Origin: Microcoleus sp. FACHB-DQ6
Lineage (GTDB): Bacteria; Cyanobacteriota; Cyanobacteriia; Cyanobacteriales; Microcoleaceae
NCBI GenBank assembly: GCA_014695175.1
Contig: JACJNV010000284.1
Location: 1-40,648 of the forward strand
Direction of reading: 5' to 3'
Length of the DNA: 40,648 nucleotides
The first letter of the stretch is position 1. Every line of letters begins with the position of its first letter. Both the position numbers and the translations under genes were made by a program. Of this stretch, positions 16,744 through 25,180 are shown piece by piece. Under the pieces are notes generated by a model. The model had not been told where the DNA came from and searched no databases. It saw only the letters and a program-made list of their open reading frames with translations.

Positions 16744-18425
16744 TGGTTATTGGTGATGAGGAATAGGTGACGACTCAGTTATAACTCACTGTTCATCTTG
16801 GTAACGAGGGAAAAAGCTTCTTAGGATGCTTGCTTGTGTCCCATTTTGAGGAAGATGGTTTCTAAGTCTTCTTGAGCGCAATAGAATTCGGTTAGGGGAA
16901 TGTTGGCGGCGACGAGTTCCCGTAATAAATTTGCTGCATCTTCCGGGCTTCCTGAAAAATCAACGCACACCTGTTGATTTTCCGCGATTATTGTCCAATT
17001 TTCCTGCCCAGGAAAGTTTTTTAGTTCCGAATGATTCCTTCCCCTTTTTCTTCCCATGCTTTTTCAAGCTTTCAGCAGTGCTTTAGAAGCTGATTGCCCT
17101 GCGAGTCTCAGTTGCGATCGCAATTTGAAATTCAACAACACCAAGACAGTCCACTGACTCAGTATGGGGAAGAGCCAAATCGGATTTGCTGACGCGGATG
17201 CCAGATACGGCGAAAACCCAATCCCAAATGTTGAAGACAACAACAAAAAAAGACACAAAAAACGAGCTTTTTCTAGGGTAAGGTAGAGCATAGATAAGAT
17301 CACAGGTAGCAACAAGATAGCGCTGCCGACTGTCCCGACGGCCCAAATTTCCTGATTTCGGGTTTTTGTAAATAGGAATAGTTGGGTGATGGCTGCGTAA
17401 ATTAGGATGAGATTCAGACAGCAAATTACCCCACCAAATCCGTTTATCTCAGGTTTTTCCAACAGCGCCCAAGGTGTTAAAATTATTACTGAGCTGAGGA
17501 AATTGATCGCGATCGCAACTACAGCCGGGCTTTTATCGCTCCAAATTAAATCGAGTAGTGGGTAGCGCCGCCAAAGCTTCTGATTGCTGGGAACGATTTG
17601 TTTCCGATACCTCGCCCAATCGTACAATGATTGTCTGTCAGATGTTAAAGCTGCAATTAAAGCCAAGAACATCACCAAATTCAAGATAAGTAAACAGATG
17701 AGATTAGCGTTGTCTGGGGTGTCTGATTGGAGTGCAAACCCTAAAAATATTACCTGACAGCAGATAACTAGCAAATAACTTTGCCGCTTGCTCAAAACTG
17801 TAGCACTGGGATTGGGAAAGCGGCGCTGCCATCCCTGCCACATCCAGTAGGTTCCTGTACCACAAACCAAGAGAGACAAAGCAATGCCACTCGCAATATT
17901 TGTACCCACTGGCGAGTAAAACCATTGCAACTTGTCTAAGTTTTCAACTAACGAATCGAAATCAGTTTTATCAACTAGAAAAAGCGGATATCTCAGCATA
18001 GCAAGGGGAGACAAAAAATGTAACACATCCAAAGCAGTTCGCGTGAGCGGAAGCCAAGAAATCCCAAACACAACAAAAACCATAGCGCTAGCCAACCAAG
18101 GTTGAAATCCTCCCAACCAACTGGTTGTCAATCCAAATAGCATGGCAGTGCTGTAAAACAAAGCACAGCTAGCTGCAACCGCTGTGTAGAAACATAAAAT
18201 TTCATTCAGGGGTATTTGAGCAGCTAATCCAGCGTACAGGTGCAGGGGTACGGCCAGAATTGTTGCTAAATAAAGTAAAATTGGTACGCCAAGAATTTTG
18301 CCCAGAAAAATTGTTTTGGCAGACTGGGGACTGAGGCGAATAAAGTTGAGCGTCCCGCGGCGTTCCTCCTTGTCTAAGTCACTGACAAGTAGATAAGTCC
18401 CGGCTACTAATAAAGCTAAGACGCT
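15285..18425 (-). repeat. Two apparently identical 1.14-kb blocks (15285-16425 and 17285-18425)
   Basis: Comparison by eye at a constant 2000-bp offset finds no difference between 15285-16425 and 17285-18425. On both sides the paralogous genes diverge by many substitutions and small indels. The larger duplicated unit also takes in the end of the ATPase gene (16821-17045 versus 18824-19050) and the shared sequence just past each permease stop. Confidence 0.85.
16821..17057 (-). pseudogene. 5'-truncated duplicate of the ABC ATPase gene
   Basis: About 68 of the 78 residues match residues 249-317 of the complete ATPase upstream (LKNFPWVENW there, LKNFPGQENW here; then VCVDFSGSPEDAANLLREL and LETIFLKMGHKQAS). 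All nucleotide-binding motifs are absent, so it cannot hydrolyse ATP. It is the C-terminal tail carried along when the permease was duplicated. Its first ten residues (MGRKRGRNHS) come from the junction. It starts seven bases after the stop of the preceding permease and might still be translated. Confidence 0.85.
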
Positions 18426-18746
18426 CGATATGCTCAGCCAAATGAATATCTCCAGCCACCACTGCGACCAGTTAATGGCAAAGTTGCCCAAGGCATCTCT
18501 GACACACTTTGTATCATAGGGATTGCCAGTCTCTATAGTGCAAAATCTGTGATAGATGGGATAAGTGTACTCGCCATTAGCAGGGGGAACGGGTATCTGA
18601 GCGCTGTAATACATGAACAGCAGCAGTTGAGCGCTTAGGGAAAAGGCCGAGGCGATCGCCATATTGCCAGTATTCAAGCGACCTTTGATTTCTCGAAATA
18701 ACTGGGGATTCCAGTTGCCTATTTTGTCTAGTAAGTGGAGTGTCAT
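17064..18746 (-). CDS. ABC-2 type permease, copy 1 (proximal), 560 aa
   Basis: The same permease family as the distal copy, placed 77 bases after the ATPase stop in the same operon. The N-terminal 42 residues are nearly identical to copy 2. The first extracytoplasmic loop diverges (FCTIETGNPYDTKCVRDAL here) but keeps both cysteines, which may form a disulfide. The core is identical to copy 2. The C-terminal segment after VILSML differs and is six residues longer overall. A half-transporter pair or heteromeric permease working with the single ATPase is plausible. The substrate is not predictable from sequence. Confidence 0.92.
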   Translation of the reverse strand: MTLHLLDKIGNWNPQLFREIKGRLNTGNMAIASAFSLSAQLLLFMYYSAQIPVPPANGEYTYPIYHRFCTIETGNPYDTKCVRDALGNFAINWSQWWLEIFIWLSISSVLALLVAGTYLLVSDLDKEERRGTLNFIRLSPQSAKTIFLGKILGVPILLYLATILAVPLHLYAGLAAQIPLNEILCFYTAVAASCALFYSTAMLFGLTTSWLGGFQPWLASAMVFVVFGISWLPLTRTALDVLHFLSPLAMLRYPLFLVDKTDFDSLVENLDKLQWFYSPVGTNIASGIALSLLVCGTGTYWMWQGWQRRFPNPSATVLSKRQSYLLVICCQVIFLGFALQSDTPDNANLICLLILNLVMFLALIAALTSDRQSLYDWARYRKQIVPSNQKLWRRYPLLDLIWSDKSPAVVAIAINFLSSVIILTPWALLEKPEINGFGGVICCLNLILIYAAITQLFLFTKTRNQEIWAVGTVGSAILLLPVILSMLYLTLEKARFLCLFLLLSSTFGIGFSPYLASASANPIWLFPILSQWTVLVLLNFKLRSQLRLAGQSASKALLKA

Positions 18747-18823
18747 TGGTTATTGGTGATTAGGAATGGGTGACGACTTAGTTATAACTCACTGTTTATT
18801 GTGGGAAACAGGAAACGAGCAAA

Positions 18824-19777
18824 TTAGGATGCTTGCTGGTGTCCCATCTTGAGGAAGATGGTTTCTAAGTCTTCTTGAGTGCAGTGGAATTCGGTTAGGG
18901 GAATGTTGGCCGCGACGAGTTCGCGTAATAAATTTGCGGCATCTTCCGGGCTTCCTGAAAAATCAACGCACACCTGTTGAGTTTCCGGGATTATTGCCCA
19001 ATTTTCCACCCAAGGAAAGTTTTTTAATGCCGATGTTAGCGCTTCTAATTTATTTCCTAAAACCGACATGAAAATTTGCTGGCGGCTGAGGCGTTTGTAA
19101 AGTTCTTGTAACGGTGCGCTTTCGACCAGATATCCGAGTTCCATGATGCCGACCCAGCTACAAAGTTCGGCTAAGTCGCTGAGGACGTGAGATGATATGA
19201 CTACGGTCATGCCGGCTTCTTGCAAAACTTTGATAATTTCGCGGAACTGCATTCGGGCGATCGGATCTAAGCCAGAAACGGGTTCGTCTAACAACAACAA
19301 TAGCGGTTCGTGGATAATAGTTCTCCCCAAACTCAGGCGCTGTTTCATTCCCCGCGAAAGGGTGGAAATTAAGCTGTTGCGCTTGTTGGTTAGTTGCACG
19401 AGTTCTAACACGGAGTTGATTCGCTCTCGCCGGCGCGGTTGCTGGAGGTTGTAGAGTCGGGCAAAATAGTCTAAATAATCCCAAACAGTCAAGTCGTCGT
19501 AGAGGGGAAAGTCGTCGGGAAGAAAGCCGATGCGCTGTTTGAGAATCGGGTGCGATCGATCGCGCAACAACCTATCCCCGTTGATGTAAATTTCCCCTAT
19601 AGTCGGTTCCTCAGCCGCCGCCAGCATTCGCAGCAAAGTAGTTTTGCCGGCACCGTTGGGACCGATCAGTCCGCATACTTCGCCTGCTGCTACTTGCAAA
19701 TCGATGTCATTGACTGCTATATGGCGATCGAATTGTTTCGTCAGCCGGCGAGTTTCTATTGCTAGTTGTTTTGCCAT
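18824..19777 (-). CDS. ABC transporter ATP-binding protein, 317 aa
   Basis: The ATPase subunit that powers the permease pair downstream at the cytosolic membrane face. Walker A is GLIGPNGAGKTT (residues 37-48), the signature is LSRGMKQRLSLGR, Walker B is LLLLLDEP, followed by SGLDPIAR and the switch His in VISSHVL. After the nucleotide-binding domain (1 to about 225) comes a C-terminal domain common in the CcmA/NatA-like exporter class, ending LETIFLKMGHQQAS. The start at 19777 fits the conserved LAIETRRLTKQFDRHIAVNDI. It is the first gene of the operon. Confidence 0.95.
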   Translation of the reverse strand: MAKQLAIETRRLTKQFDRHIAVNDIDLQVAAGEVCGLIGPNGAGKTTLLRMLAAAEEPTIGEIYINGDRLLRDRSHPILKQRIGFLPDDFPLYDDLTVWDYLDYFARLYNLQQPRRRERINSVLELVQLTNKRNSLISTLSRGMKQRLSLGRTIIHEPLLLLLDEPVSGLDPIARMQFREIIKVLQEAGMTVVISSHVLSDLAELCSWVGIMELGYLVESAPLQELYKRLSRQQIFMSVLGNKLEALTSALKNFPWVENWAIIPETQQVCVDFSGSPEDAANLLRELVAANIPLTEFHCTQEDLETIFLKMGHQQAS

Positions 19778-21097
19778 GTTTGGAGGGTGAATGAAATTTG
19801 ATGCGGTGTATCCCTGGCATGGAAATAGAATTCTACAACTAGCCTAGCCGTTCTTCCCTGAATTGTCAGCCCCGTTCTGAAATTAAAAATTCAAACGCTT
19901 TTATATCTGCTATGTCCGAGGCCCACGAGCATCTAATTTACCTGAGAAAGGCTATATATCAAGTCTGCACGGAAAATTCCTCTGCATCAATACCCCAATT
20001 TACCCAGCGAATTGCCTCCCTAGCAGATGTCAGGTTAGGCGGCACTCTCAAAGCGTGAATGAATCCCGTACTCGGACAAGTCATTTTTAACAAACAAATC
20101 GGCTCGACATCGGCTTTATCTATTTGTAATAGTGCATATTCCTGCCAACTATCTATTTGTTTTGCTTGCAATTCTTGACAAATGCGATCGTCACCAATTC
20201 CTTCAATTAACACTCGCCTCTGTTCGGCATTCTCTTCTGTTAAAAGCCATTGGGATTGCCATCTATTTGGGTGGAGTTGGCCGTATTCTTCAGGCAATTT
20301 GACGCCGTGCTCATAGTAAAAATTCCATCCGTCCGCAAACTCAATCGCAGGTTCTCCTTCCGCGTGCAAGCGGTTTTGACGGTCAAAGCGAAGGTGGCGG
20401 GGGCGATCGCACACCGCGCAAAACTTTTCAAACGGAAATATCAAACCGCAATGCTCGAAAAGCTGCTTTTGGCAGTGATGTATTTCTTGTGCCTTTTGGG
20501 AAATATTGACGCCTAATGAAGAGATATACAATTCCGTCAAATAGATTTCTTTAAACAAAGTCGTGGGGGTTTCAGGGGATTTAAGGGATAACAAATTATT
20601 GGGAAAAACATTCCCCATCGTTTGTTCCGATCGCACATAGCTGTCAGCCAATTCGTACATTAGCGAACTCAGTGTGCTGTCTGCTTCGGGCTCGATCGTC
20701 ATGCGATCGAGCTCATACTCCCACACTACCGGACTTGCAAAGTCTCTCACAATCGATTGGGACATCGTTTCCCAGTTTAGCTTTTCCCCCAATCTATTCC
20801 TGTCCCATTCGTCTGAGCAGTTTTGTGAATGGTCGTGTTTGGGCAAGTTGAATATTTGGAGATAAGCGTCGCGGGGACTGGTGCAAACAATAACTTCGGG
20901 TTCTTCTTTGCCAATAGTGGCATAGGCAAGTTTGACTGCTGCTGTGGCTTTTTCAACCTCAATTGGTATAGTCGAGAGAGTAAGATGTTTTTGTGCGTCT
21001 TCGCCTAACAGACTGATCTCTGTAAGTTGATTGTTTTCGAGATACAGTGTTGTCAGATTGTTGATACTCCCCACAGATGAATCAGGGGGATTCTTGA

Positions 21098-22348
21098 CTA
21101 AGACCACAAAGGGACTTTCAAAGGCGTTATCAATGCGCCTCTACTGACTTCTTTGAGACAAATCCCCAAAGTTGCCGCTACTTTTCTACCGATATTGCCT
21201 GCCCCATTGCAATCTGCATTAATCAACAAACCTTCAAGAGTGCGATACAATCCGCGCTTAACTCTTTGACCGCTTGGTTGCCACCCTTCTGGTTTTTCGC
21301 AGAATTTAGGTAGCAAATCAAGGTCAATAAAGGAAGCCTTAGAAGTATATGATTCTTCGGTTTCCACAAACCGAATCCCGTATTGTTCGCATAACTGAGC
21401 AATACGGGATTTTAGCCTACCAGTTGGAATCTGAACAAAAATTTGATTAGTTTTATTTCCTAAATTAATACCATTTTTCATTCCAGCATTCCAGCCGAAT
21501 ACTACAGTGCCAATTTTATTGAGCAAGCAATGATTTATTACTTTTCGAGCTGATTTGTTGATAGCATCCCGCATGGTGCGATTGCGATTCTCAGTTAAAA
21601 GCTCCAACCGCTTTGACCAGTAACCATTCGCTTTCCCTTTCATCAAAAACGCAACACGCTTGTTATATCCTTGATTGATGGACTTCAGATGTCGTCCGTC
21701 AATTATCAAGCTACTCCCTACATTGCTGATACAAGTCAACCAATTATTCATCCCGTGGTCTATCATCAATGCCTTAGATTGGTCTACCTCTACTTGAACA
21801 TCTTTCGACTTGTAAACCAACTCTAAATAGAAGGAACCATTTCGAGGTAGAATTCTATACTATCTGATTGCTTTGTAGTCTAGATTGCTAGGCATAGGAA
21901 GATAAAAAGCATCCAAACCGAACCAAGTTTTAACTTTGCTGCCCAATGGGAATCTCAGTAATCCATCCTTAAGCCGGACAGAGCGACCTGTATAAGTCAC
22001 TAAAGCTAGACCGCCTTGTCGATAATTTGGCAATCTAGGTCTTTGGGTTACAGTGCCTTTACCCATTCTTTTCAGTAGTCCCATGTAGGATTTAAAAGAC
22101 TCAGCGACGGTAGTTAAAATCTGTTGCGCGGTATCGGAATAAAATGCTTTGTAATGCAAGTTCTGATTTTCTGTGCCAAGCACTTTGTGCAACTGTGCCC
22201 TACTCGGTATTTTGCCTGTTTTAAAGTACATTTGACGAGCATAATATATTCCGCAGTTCGTCAACTTCGACGACTCGCTGCAAAGGAATTCTAGAATTGC
22301 TTTTAAATCTTTAGTTGGGCTGATTAAATTCTGTTGACATCCAAACAT
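21098..22348 (-). pseudogene. tnpB: TnpB (RNA-guided nuclease family) with an in-frame amber codon
   Basis: One continuous frame of 416 codons is interrupted only by TAG at codon 163 (21862-21860), in the context KAIR*YRILPRNGSFYLELVY; family members usually have Gln or another residue there, so a CAG-to-TAG change is likely. The RuvC acidic residues are all present: Asp197 in LMIDHGMNN, Glu in FVETEESYTSK, and Asp in LINADCNGAGNI. The CxxC zinc-finger pairs seen in many TnpBs are missing; their place is taken by SYTSKASFIDLD...GQRVKRGLYR, as in a known finger-less subgroup. TnpB normally cuts DNA guided by an omega RNA from the element's right end. Full-length protein would need amber readthrough, so it is probably inactive. 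Confidence 0.88.
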
Positions 22349-22434
22349 ATTCTCTTTCTTCCTTGTTACATTATACTAGCAGAGTAGGATTTCCTTGTGT
22401 CAAGAATAAACAATATAATTCTGTTTGTATTCAC

Positions 22435-22478
22435 GATTTGACCCCTGCTGTAGATCGATCTACAGCACGGGTCAAATC
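22435..22478. repeat. 44-bp near-perfect palindrome inside the IS left region
   Basis: Two 22-nt arms meet without a loop: GATTTGACCCCTGCTGTAG... and its reverse complement, differing at one position only (21 of 22 match). It lies about 87 bp upstream of the tnpB start. It has no T tract on either side, so a terminator is unlikely on sequence alone. It could form a cruciform or long RNA hairpin. Confidence 0.85.
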
Positions 22479-22913
22479 TGTCGTAGCCTATCTTTTGCTA
22501 TCAAGGAATTAATTGAGCACAAAGATGTTAGGCGACTGAAGTCGCTGCCGCTTTCCTGCCCATGTCGGTAGCCCGGGGCTTCTCGCTCGTTTTTTGGTGA
22601 GCGAGCCGAGGAAGCTGATGTCAGTAATTTGATTGTGGTAAAGATCGAGTTTTGTCAGATTGGTAAACGAGCCGAGGGAGCTGAGGTCTTTAATTCCAGT
22701 ATGGCTGAACTCAAGTTCTGTCATGCTTGAAAGTATCGGCTCCGCTGCTTCAGGGTCATCCGTGCCAGCCTTGTTTAACAACACTTCAACTGTGTACCTT
22801 GCCTCTTCTGAAAGACTGTCAATATGCCTGCACCAGTCGGCAAAGCGGCTAAAACTCATTGGCTCGTTTGGTTGTTTTTCTGACATAAACCACTCGGAGA
22901 GGGACAAAATTTT

Positions 22914-23069
22914 AGTTACAACTGACATCTTGCACCAATATCAATAAGGGGCTTTTTTGTGGGTGGGGGCGGGTTTATTTAACCTGTCTATACTATTTAA
23001 AGCTGTTGGTGAACCCACCCCGACAGATTATTGAGAATGGTGTAATATTTAAGTTACAACTGACATCTT
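22914..23069. repeat. Nested inverted repeats flanked by an 18-bp direct repeat
   Basis: AGTTACAACTGACATCTT occurs at 22914-22931 and again at 23052-23069. Just inside lie CACCAATATCAATAA and TTATTGAGAATGGTG (22933-22947, 23028-23042; 13 of 15 complementary). Further in are GGTGGGGGCGGGTTTA and TGAACCCACCCCGACA (22962-22977, 23010-23025; 12 of 16 complementary), related to the ends of the element at 14615. The left direct repeat includes the start codon of the LRR gene. Confidence 0.7.
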
Positions 23070-23087
23070 CTTACTGAATTAAGTCTT

Positions 23088-24128
23088 CTATTTCAAATCT
23101 TGCAGCTTAATCCGAGGATCGACAGCTTTCAGCAGCAAATCTGCCAACAAATTCCCAACAATCAACATCGTCGCACCCATCATCAAACTCGCCATTACTA
23201 AATACAAATCTTGATTGTTCACCGCATCCAGAGTCAGCTTTCCCAAACCAGGCCAATTAAAGAAATATTCGGCAATAAACGCACCGCTCAACAAACTAGC
23301 AAACTCAAAACCCAACAGCGTAATCAACGGATTAACAGCATTCCGCAAAGCATGAACGTAAATTACTCGATCGTCCGGCAAACCTTTAGCCCTTGCCGTT
23401 CGGATATAATCTTGACGCAGCACGTCCAAAAATTGTCCCCGCATCAATCTTTGCAAACCCGCAAAACCAGTAAGGCTGAGGGCGACTGTTGGCAAAATTA
23501 AGTGCCAGCCGTAATCGAGGATTTGACCCCACCAAGGTAAGTCTGCGTGGTCAATGCTTGTCATTCCTCCGACGGGAAACAGAGGCGAAGTATTCTGAGC
23601 AAAAAATAGCAGCAGCAACGCTGTGATAAAGCTGGGAAACCCTTGTCCGGTGTAGCTGACTACTTGCAGAACTCGATCGACTGTGCGGTTTTGATTGACG
23701 GCGGCGACTATTCCCAAGGGAATCGCGATCGCCCAAGTCACAATCAAAGAGGCGATCGCCATTAATAACGTCGCCGGTACCCGTTCCCACAGCAGAGAAG
23801 CTACAGATCGCTGATACACAAAACTCGTGCCAAAGTTCCCCCGCGTCACAATTTGTTGCAGCCACAGCCAATACTGCACAATAGCTGGTTTATCTAAGCC
23901 GAACTGCTGTTCGAGTTGCTTGAGTGTCTCCGGCGAAATCTTGGGATTTTGGCTCAAAGTATCCAAGTAATTTCCCGGTGCTAGCTCAATAATTGCAAAA
24001 CAAAGAGCCGATGCCAAAAATAGGGTTAAAAGTGCCTGCAACAGTCGCTTGAGAACATAAGTAAATGTCTCGCTGCCAAACAGAGAACTCAACCCTCGCC
24101 AATCTCGATTAGACTTAATAGAAGTCAT
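23088..24128 (-). CDS. Peptide/nickel-type ABC transporter permease (DppB family)
   Basis: Inner-membrane permease subunit of a peptide/opine/nickel-class uptake transporter. Its 346 residues match the family. A first helix, ALLTLFLASALCFAIIELAPG, is followed by an extracytoplasmic segment with FGLDKPAIVQYWLWL and FGTSFVYQRSV, as in DppB/OppB. Four to five more helices follow. The EAA-type cytoplasmic loop is DYIRTARAKGLPDDRVIYVHALRNAVNPLI, the contact for the ATPase. The C-terminus has ADLLLKAVDPRIKL. No partner permease, ATPase or binding protein lies in the window; in cyanobacteria these subunits are often scattered. The substrate is unknown. It lies 302 bp after apt on the same strand, separated by repeats. 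Confidence 0.93.
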   Translation of the reverse strand: MTSIKSNRDWRGLSSLFGSETFTYVLKRLLQALLTLFLASALCFAIIELAPGNYLDTLSQNPKISPETLKQLEQQFGLDKPAIVQYWLWLQQIVTRGNFGTSFVYQRSVASLLWERVPATLLMAIASLIVTWAIAIPLGIVAAVNQNRTVDRVLQVVSYTGQGFPSFITALLLLFFAQNTSPLFPVGGMTSIDHADLPWWGQILDYGWHLILPTVALSLTGFAGLQRLMRGQFLDVLRQDYIRTARAKGLPDDRVIYVHALRNAVNPLITLLGFEFASLLSGAFIAEYFFNWPGLGKLTLDAVNNQDLYLVMASLMMGATMLIVGNLLADLLLKAVDPRIKLQDLK

Positions 24129-24430
24129 GCTATTTTAGATTTTAGATTTTAGATTTTAGATTTTAGAATTGAAGAAGTGAAGAATTGAAGAATTGTGAAT
24201 GATATTAATTCCGGTTGCATCGGAATGATTTAACTACTCTTGACGCAGAGATCGCAGAGTCACAGAAGAGAGATGAATAATTCCGATGCAAAGCTCAAGA
24301 ATATTATTTGTCAGTAGTTTTTATTCAGCAGTCAGCAGTCAACTGTCAACTGTCAACTGTCAACTGTTAGCAGTCAACAGTCCACTGTCAGCAGTCAACT
24401 GTCAACTGCCAACTGCCAACAATTAACTGA
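24129..24430. repeat. Repeat-filled gap: TTTTAGA array, MITE-like copy 2, TTGACTG-type heptamers
   Basis: Three repeat types fill the space between dppB and apt. First, about five TTTTAGA heptamers lie at 24133-24168, directly before the dppB start. Second, a 67-bp inverted-repeat element at 24220-24286 (TCGGAATGATT ... AATAATTCCGA) is the reverse-oriented relative of 3666-3734. Third, GTCAACT/GTCAGCA heptamers run over about 24325-24420 up to the apt stop. No gene and no obvious promoter were seen. Confidence 0.85.
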
Positions 24431-24943
24431 CTAATACTCCACTAGCGTGACGATCGGCACATCGGGCAATTTCTGCCTGCCGCCCAAAGCCTGCAATTCA
24501 ATGATAAAAGCAAAACCGACAAGCTCGCAGCCAGCTTGTTCCAACAATTTAGCCGTCGCCGCCGCTGTTCCGCCAGTCGCGATTAAATCGTCCACAATCA
24601 GCACCCGGCTGCCCGATGCCATCGCATCTCGGTGCATCTCCAGCCGATCGACACCGTACTCCAACTCGTACTCAGCAAAATGAACCGCACCTGGCAGTTT
24701 CCCTGGTTTGCGGACAGGAATAAAGCCTATTCCCATTTTATAAGCTAAAGGCGCACCAAATATAAAGCCCCGCGATTCCATGCCCACCACATAGTCAACA
24801 GACATTGCAGAGCATTTTTCCGCTAAGCTGTCAATGGTGTAGCTGAGCCCTTGCGGGTCGCGCAGCAAAGTTGTAATGTCTCGAAACATAATTCCCGGCT
24901 TTGGGAAATCAGGAATGTCGCGAATCAGAGATTTGAGATCCAT
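24431..24943 (-). CDS. apt: Adenine phosphoribosyltransferase
   Basis: Salvages adenine with PRPP to AMP in the cytosol. Its 170 residues are standard. Diagnostic features: [17 protein letters not shown] (residues 11-27), [16 protein letters not shown] (52-67), the flexible loop region [10 protein letters not shown] (76-85), and the PRPP-binding motif [14 protein letters not shown] (114-127). The ATG at 24943 gives the family N-terminus [14 protein letters not shown]. It precedes dppB on the same strand, but repeats in the gap make co-transcription uncertain. Confidence 0.97.
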   Translation of the reverse strand: MDLKSLIRDIPDFPKPGIMFRDITTLLRDPQGLSYTIDSLAEKCSAMSVDYVVGMESRGFIFGAPLAYKMGIGFIPVRKPGKLPGAVHFAEYELEYGVDRLEMHRDAMASGSRVLIVDDLIATGGTAAATAKLLEQAGCELVGFAFIIELQALGGRQKLPDVPIVTLVEY

Positions 24944-25180
24944 AAGCTTGCAGATCGGCGTTGAGGGTAACGAGACATCAAAAATGCTACAATAATAACG
25001 TCAAAATTTTAAAATTTTAAAATAAAAATTAAAACTAAGAACTCTTTTAATTTTTATTCTTTAATTGCTTAATCCTTTACGTACTATGTAAACAAATGTC
25101 ATAATTCCTTAACAACAGGGTTGAATATCAACATTTGTCACCCTAAGATCTAAAGTCAAAAATCTAATATCTAAAATCCA

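Larger units (their letters stand above)
21061..22596 (-). mobile_element. IS200/IS605-type element, tnpB only, 1536 bp
   Basis: The boundaries follow from restoring the interrupted gene. On the minus strand the element begins right after target TCAC (22600-22597) and ends in TCAA (21064-21061). The IS608-type rule is insertion 3' of a short target with the right end closing in TCAA and no target duplication, and this fits. The left end has a compact AGCCC-GGGCT palindrome (22570-22580) and a GCGACT/AGTCGC hairpin (22532-22545). The right end has a TCCCC/GGGGA hairpin (21068-21072, 21086-21090) just inside the terminus. There is no tnpA, so movement would need a transposase in trans. The junctions could shift by one base. 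Confidence 0.85.
19959..22928 (-). pseudogene. LRR-DUF6745 protein gene disrupted by an IS element
   Basis: The 5' part (22928-22597) encodes 110 residues: MSVVTKILSLSEWF, then short internalin-like leucine-rich repeats (LEFSHTGIKDLSSLGSFTNL, TKLDLYHNQITDISFLGSLT). The 3' part (21060-19959) resumes with NLTTLYLENNQLTEISLLG and contains a long domain with FEKFCAVCDRPRHLRFD and AIEFADGWNFYYEHGVKLP, typical of DUF6745 proteins. Removing the IS at 21061-22596 joins TCAC to CAATCTG, so codons read GGC TCG CTC ACC AAT CTG and restore one LRR unit in frame; the intact product would be 477 residues. The 3' frame also stays open into the IS end (a GTG at 21107), so a truncated product is possible. The function of the intact protein is unknown. 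Confidence 0.88.

Noticed and set aside
21098-21820. Second, separate transposase gene
   Set aside because: It is in the same frame as the ORF at 21860-22348, separated only by a TAG codon and 13 further codons of normal TnpB sequence, so both are one gene.
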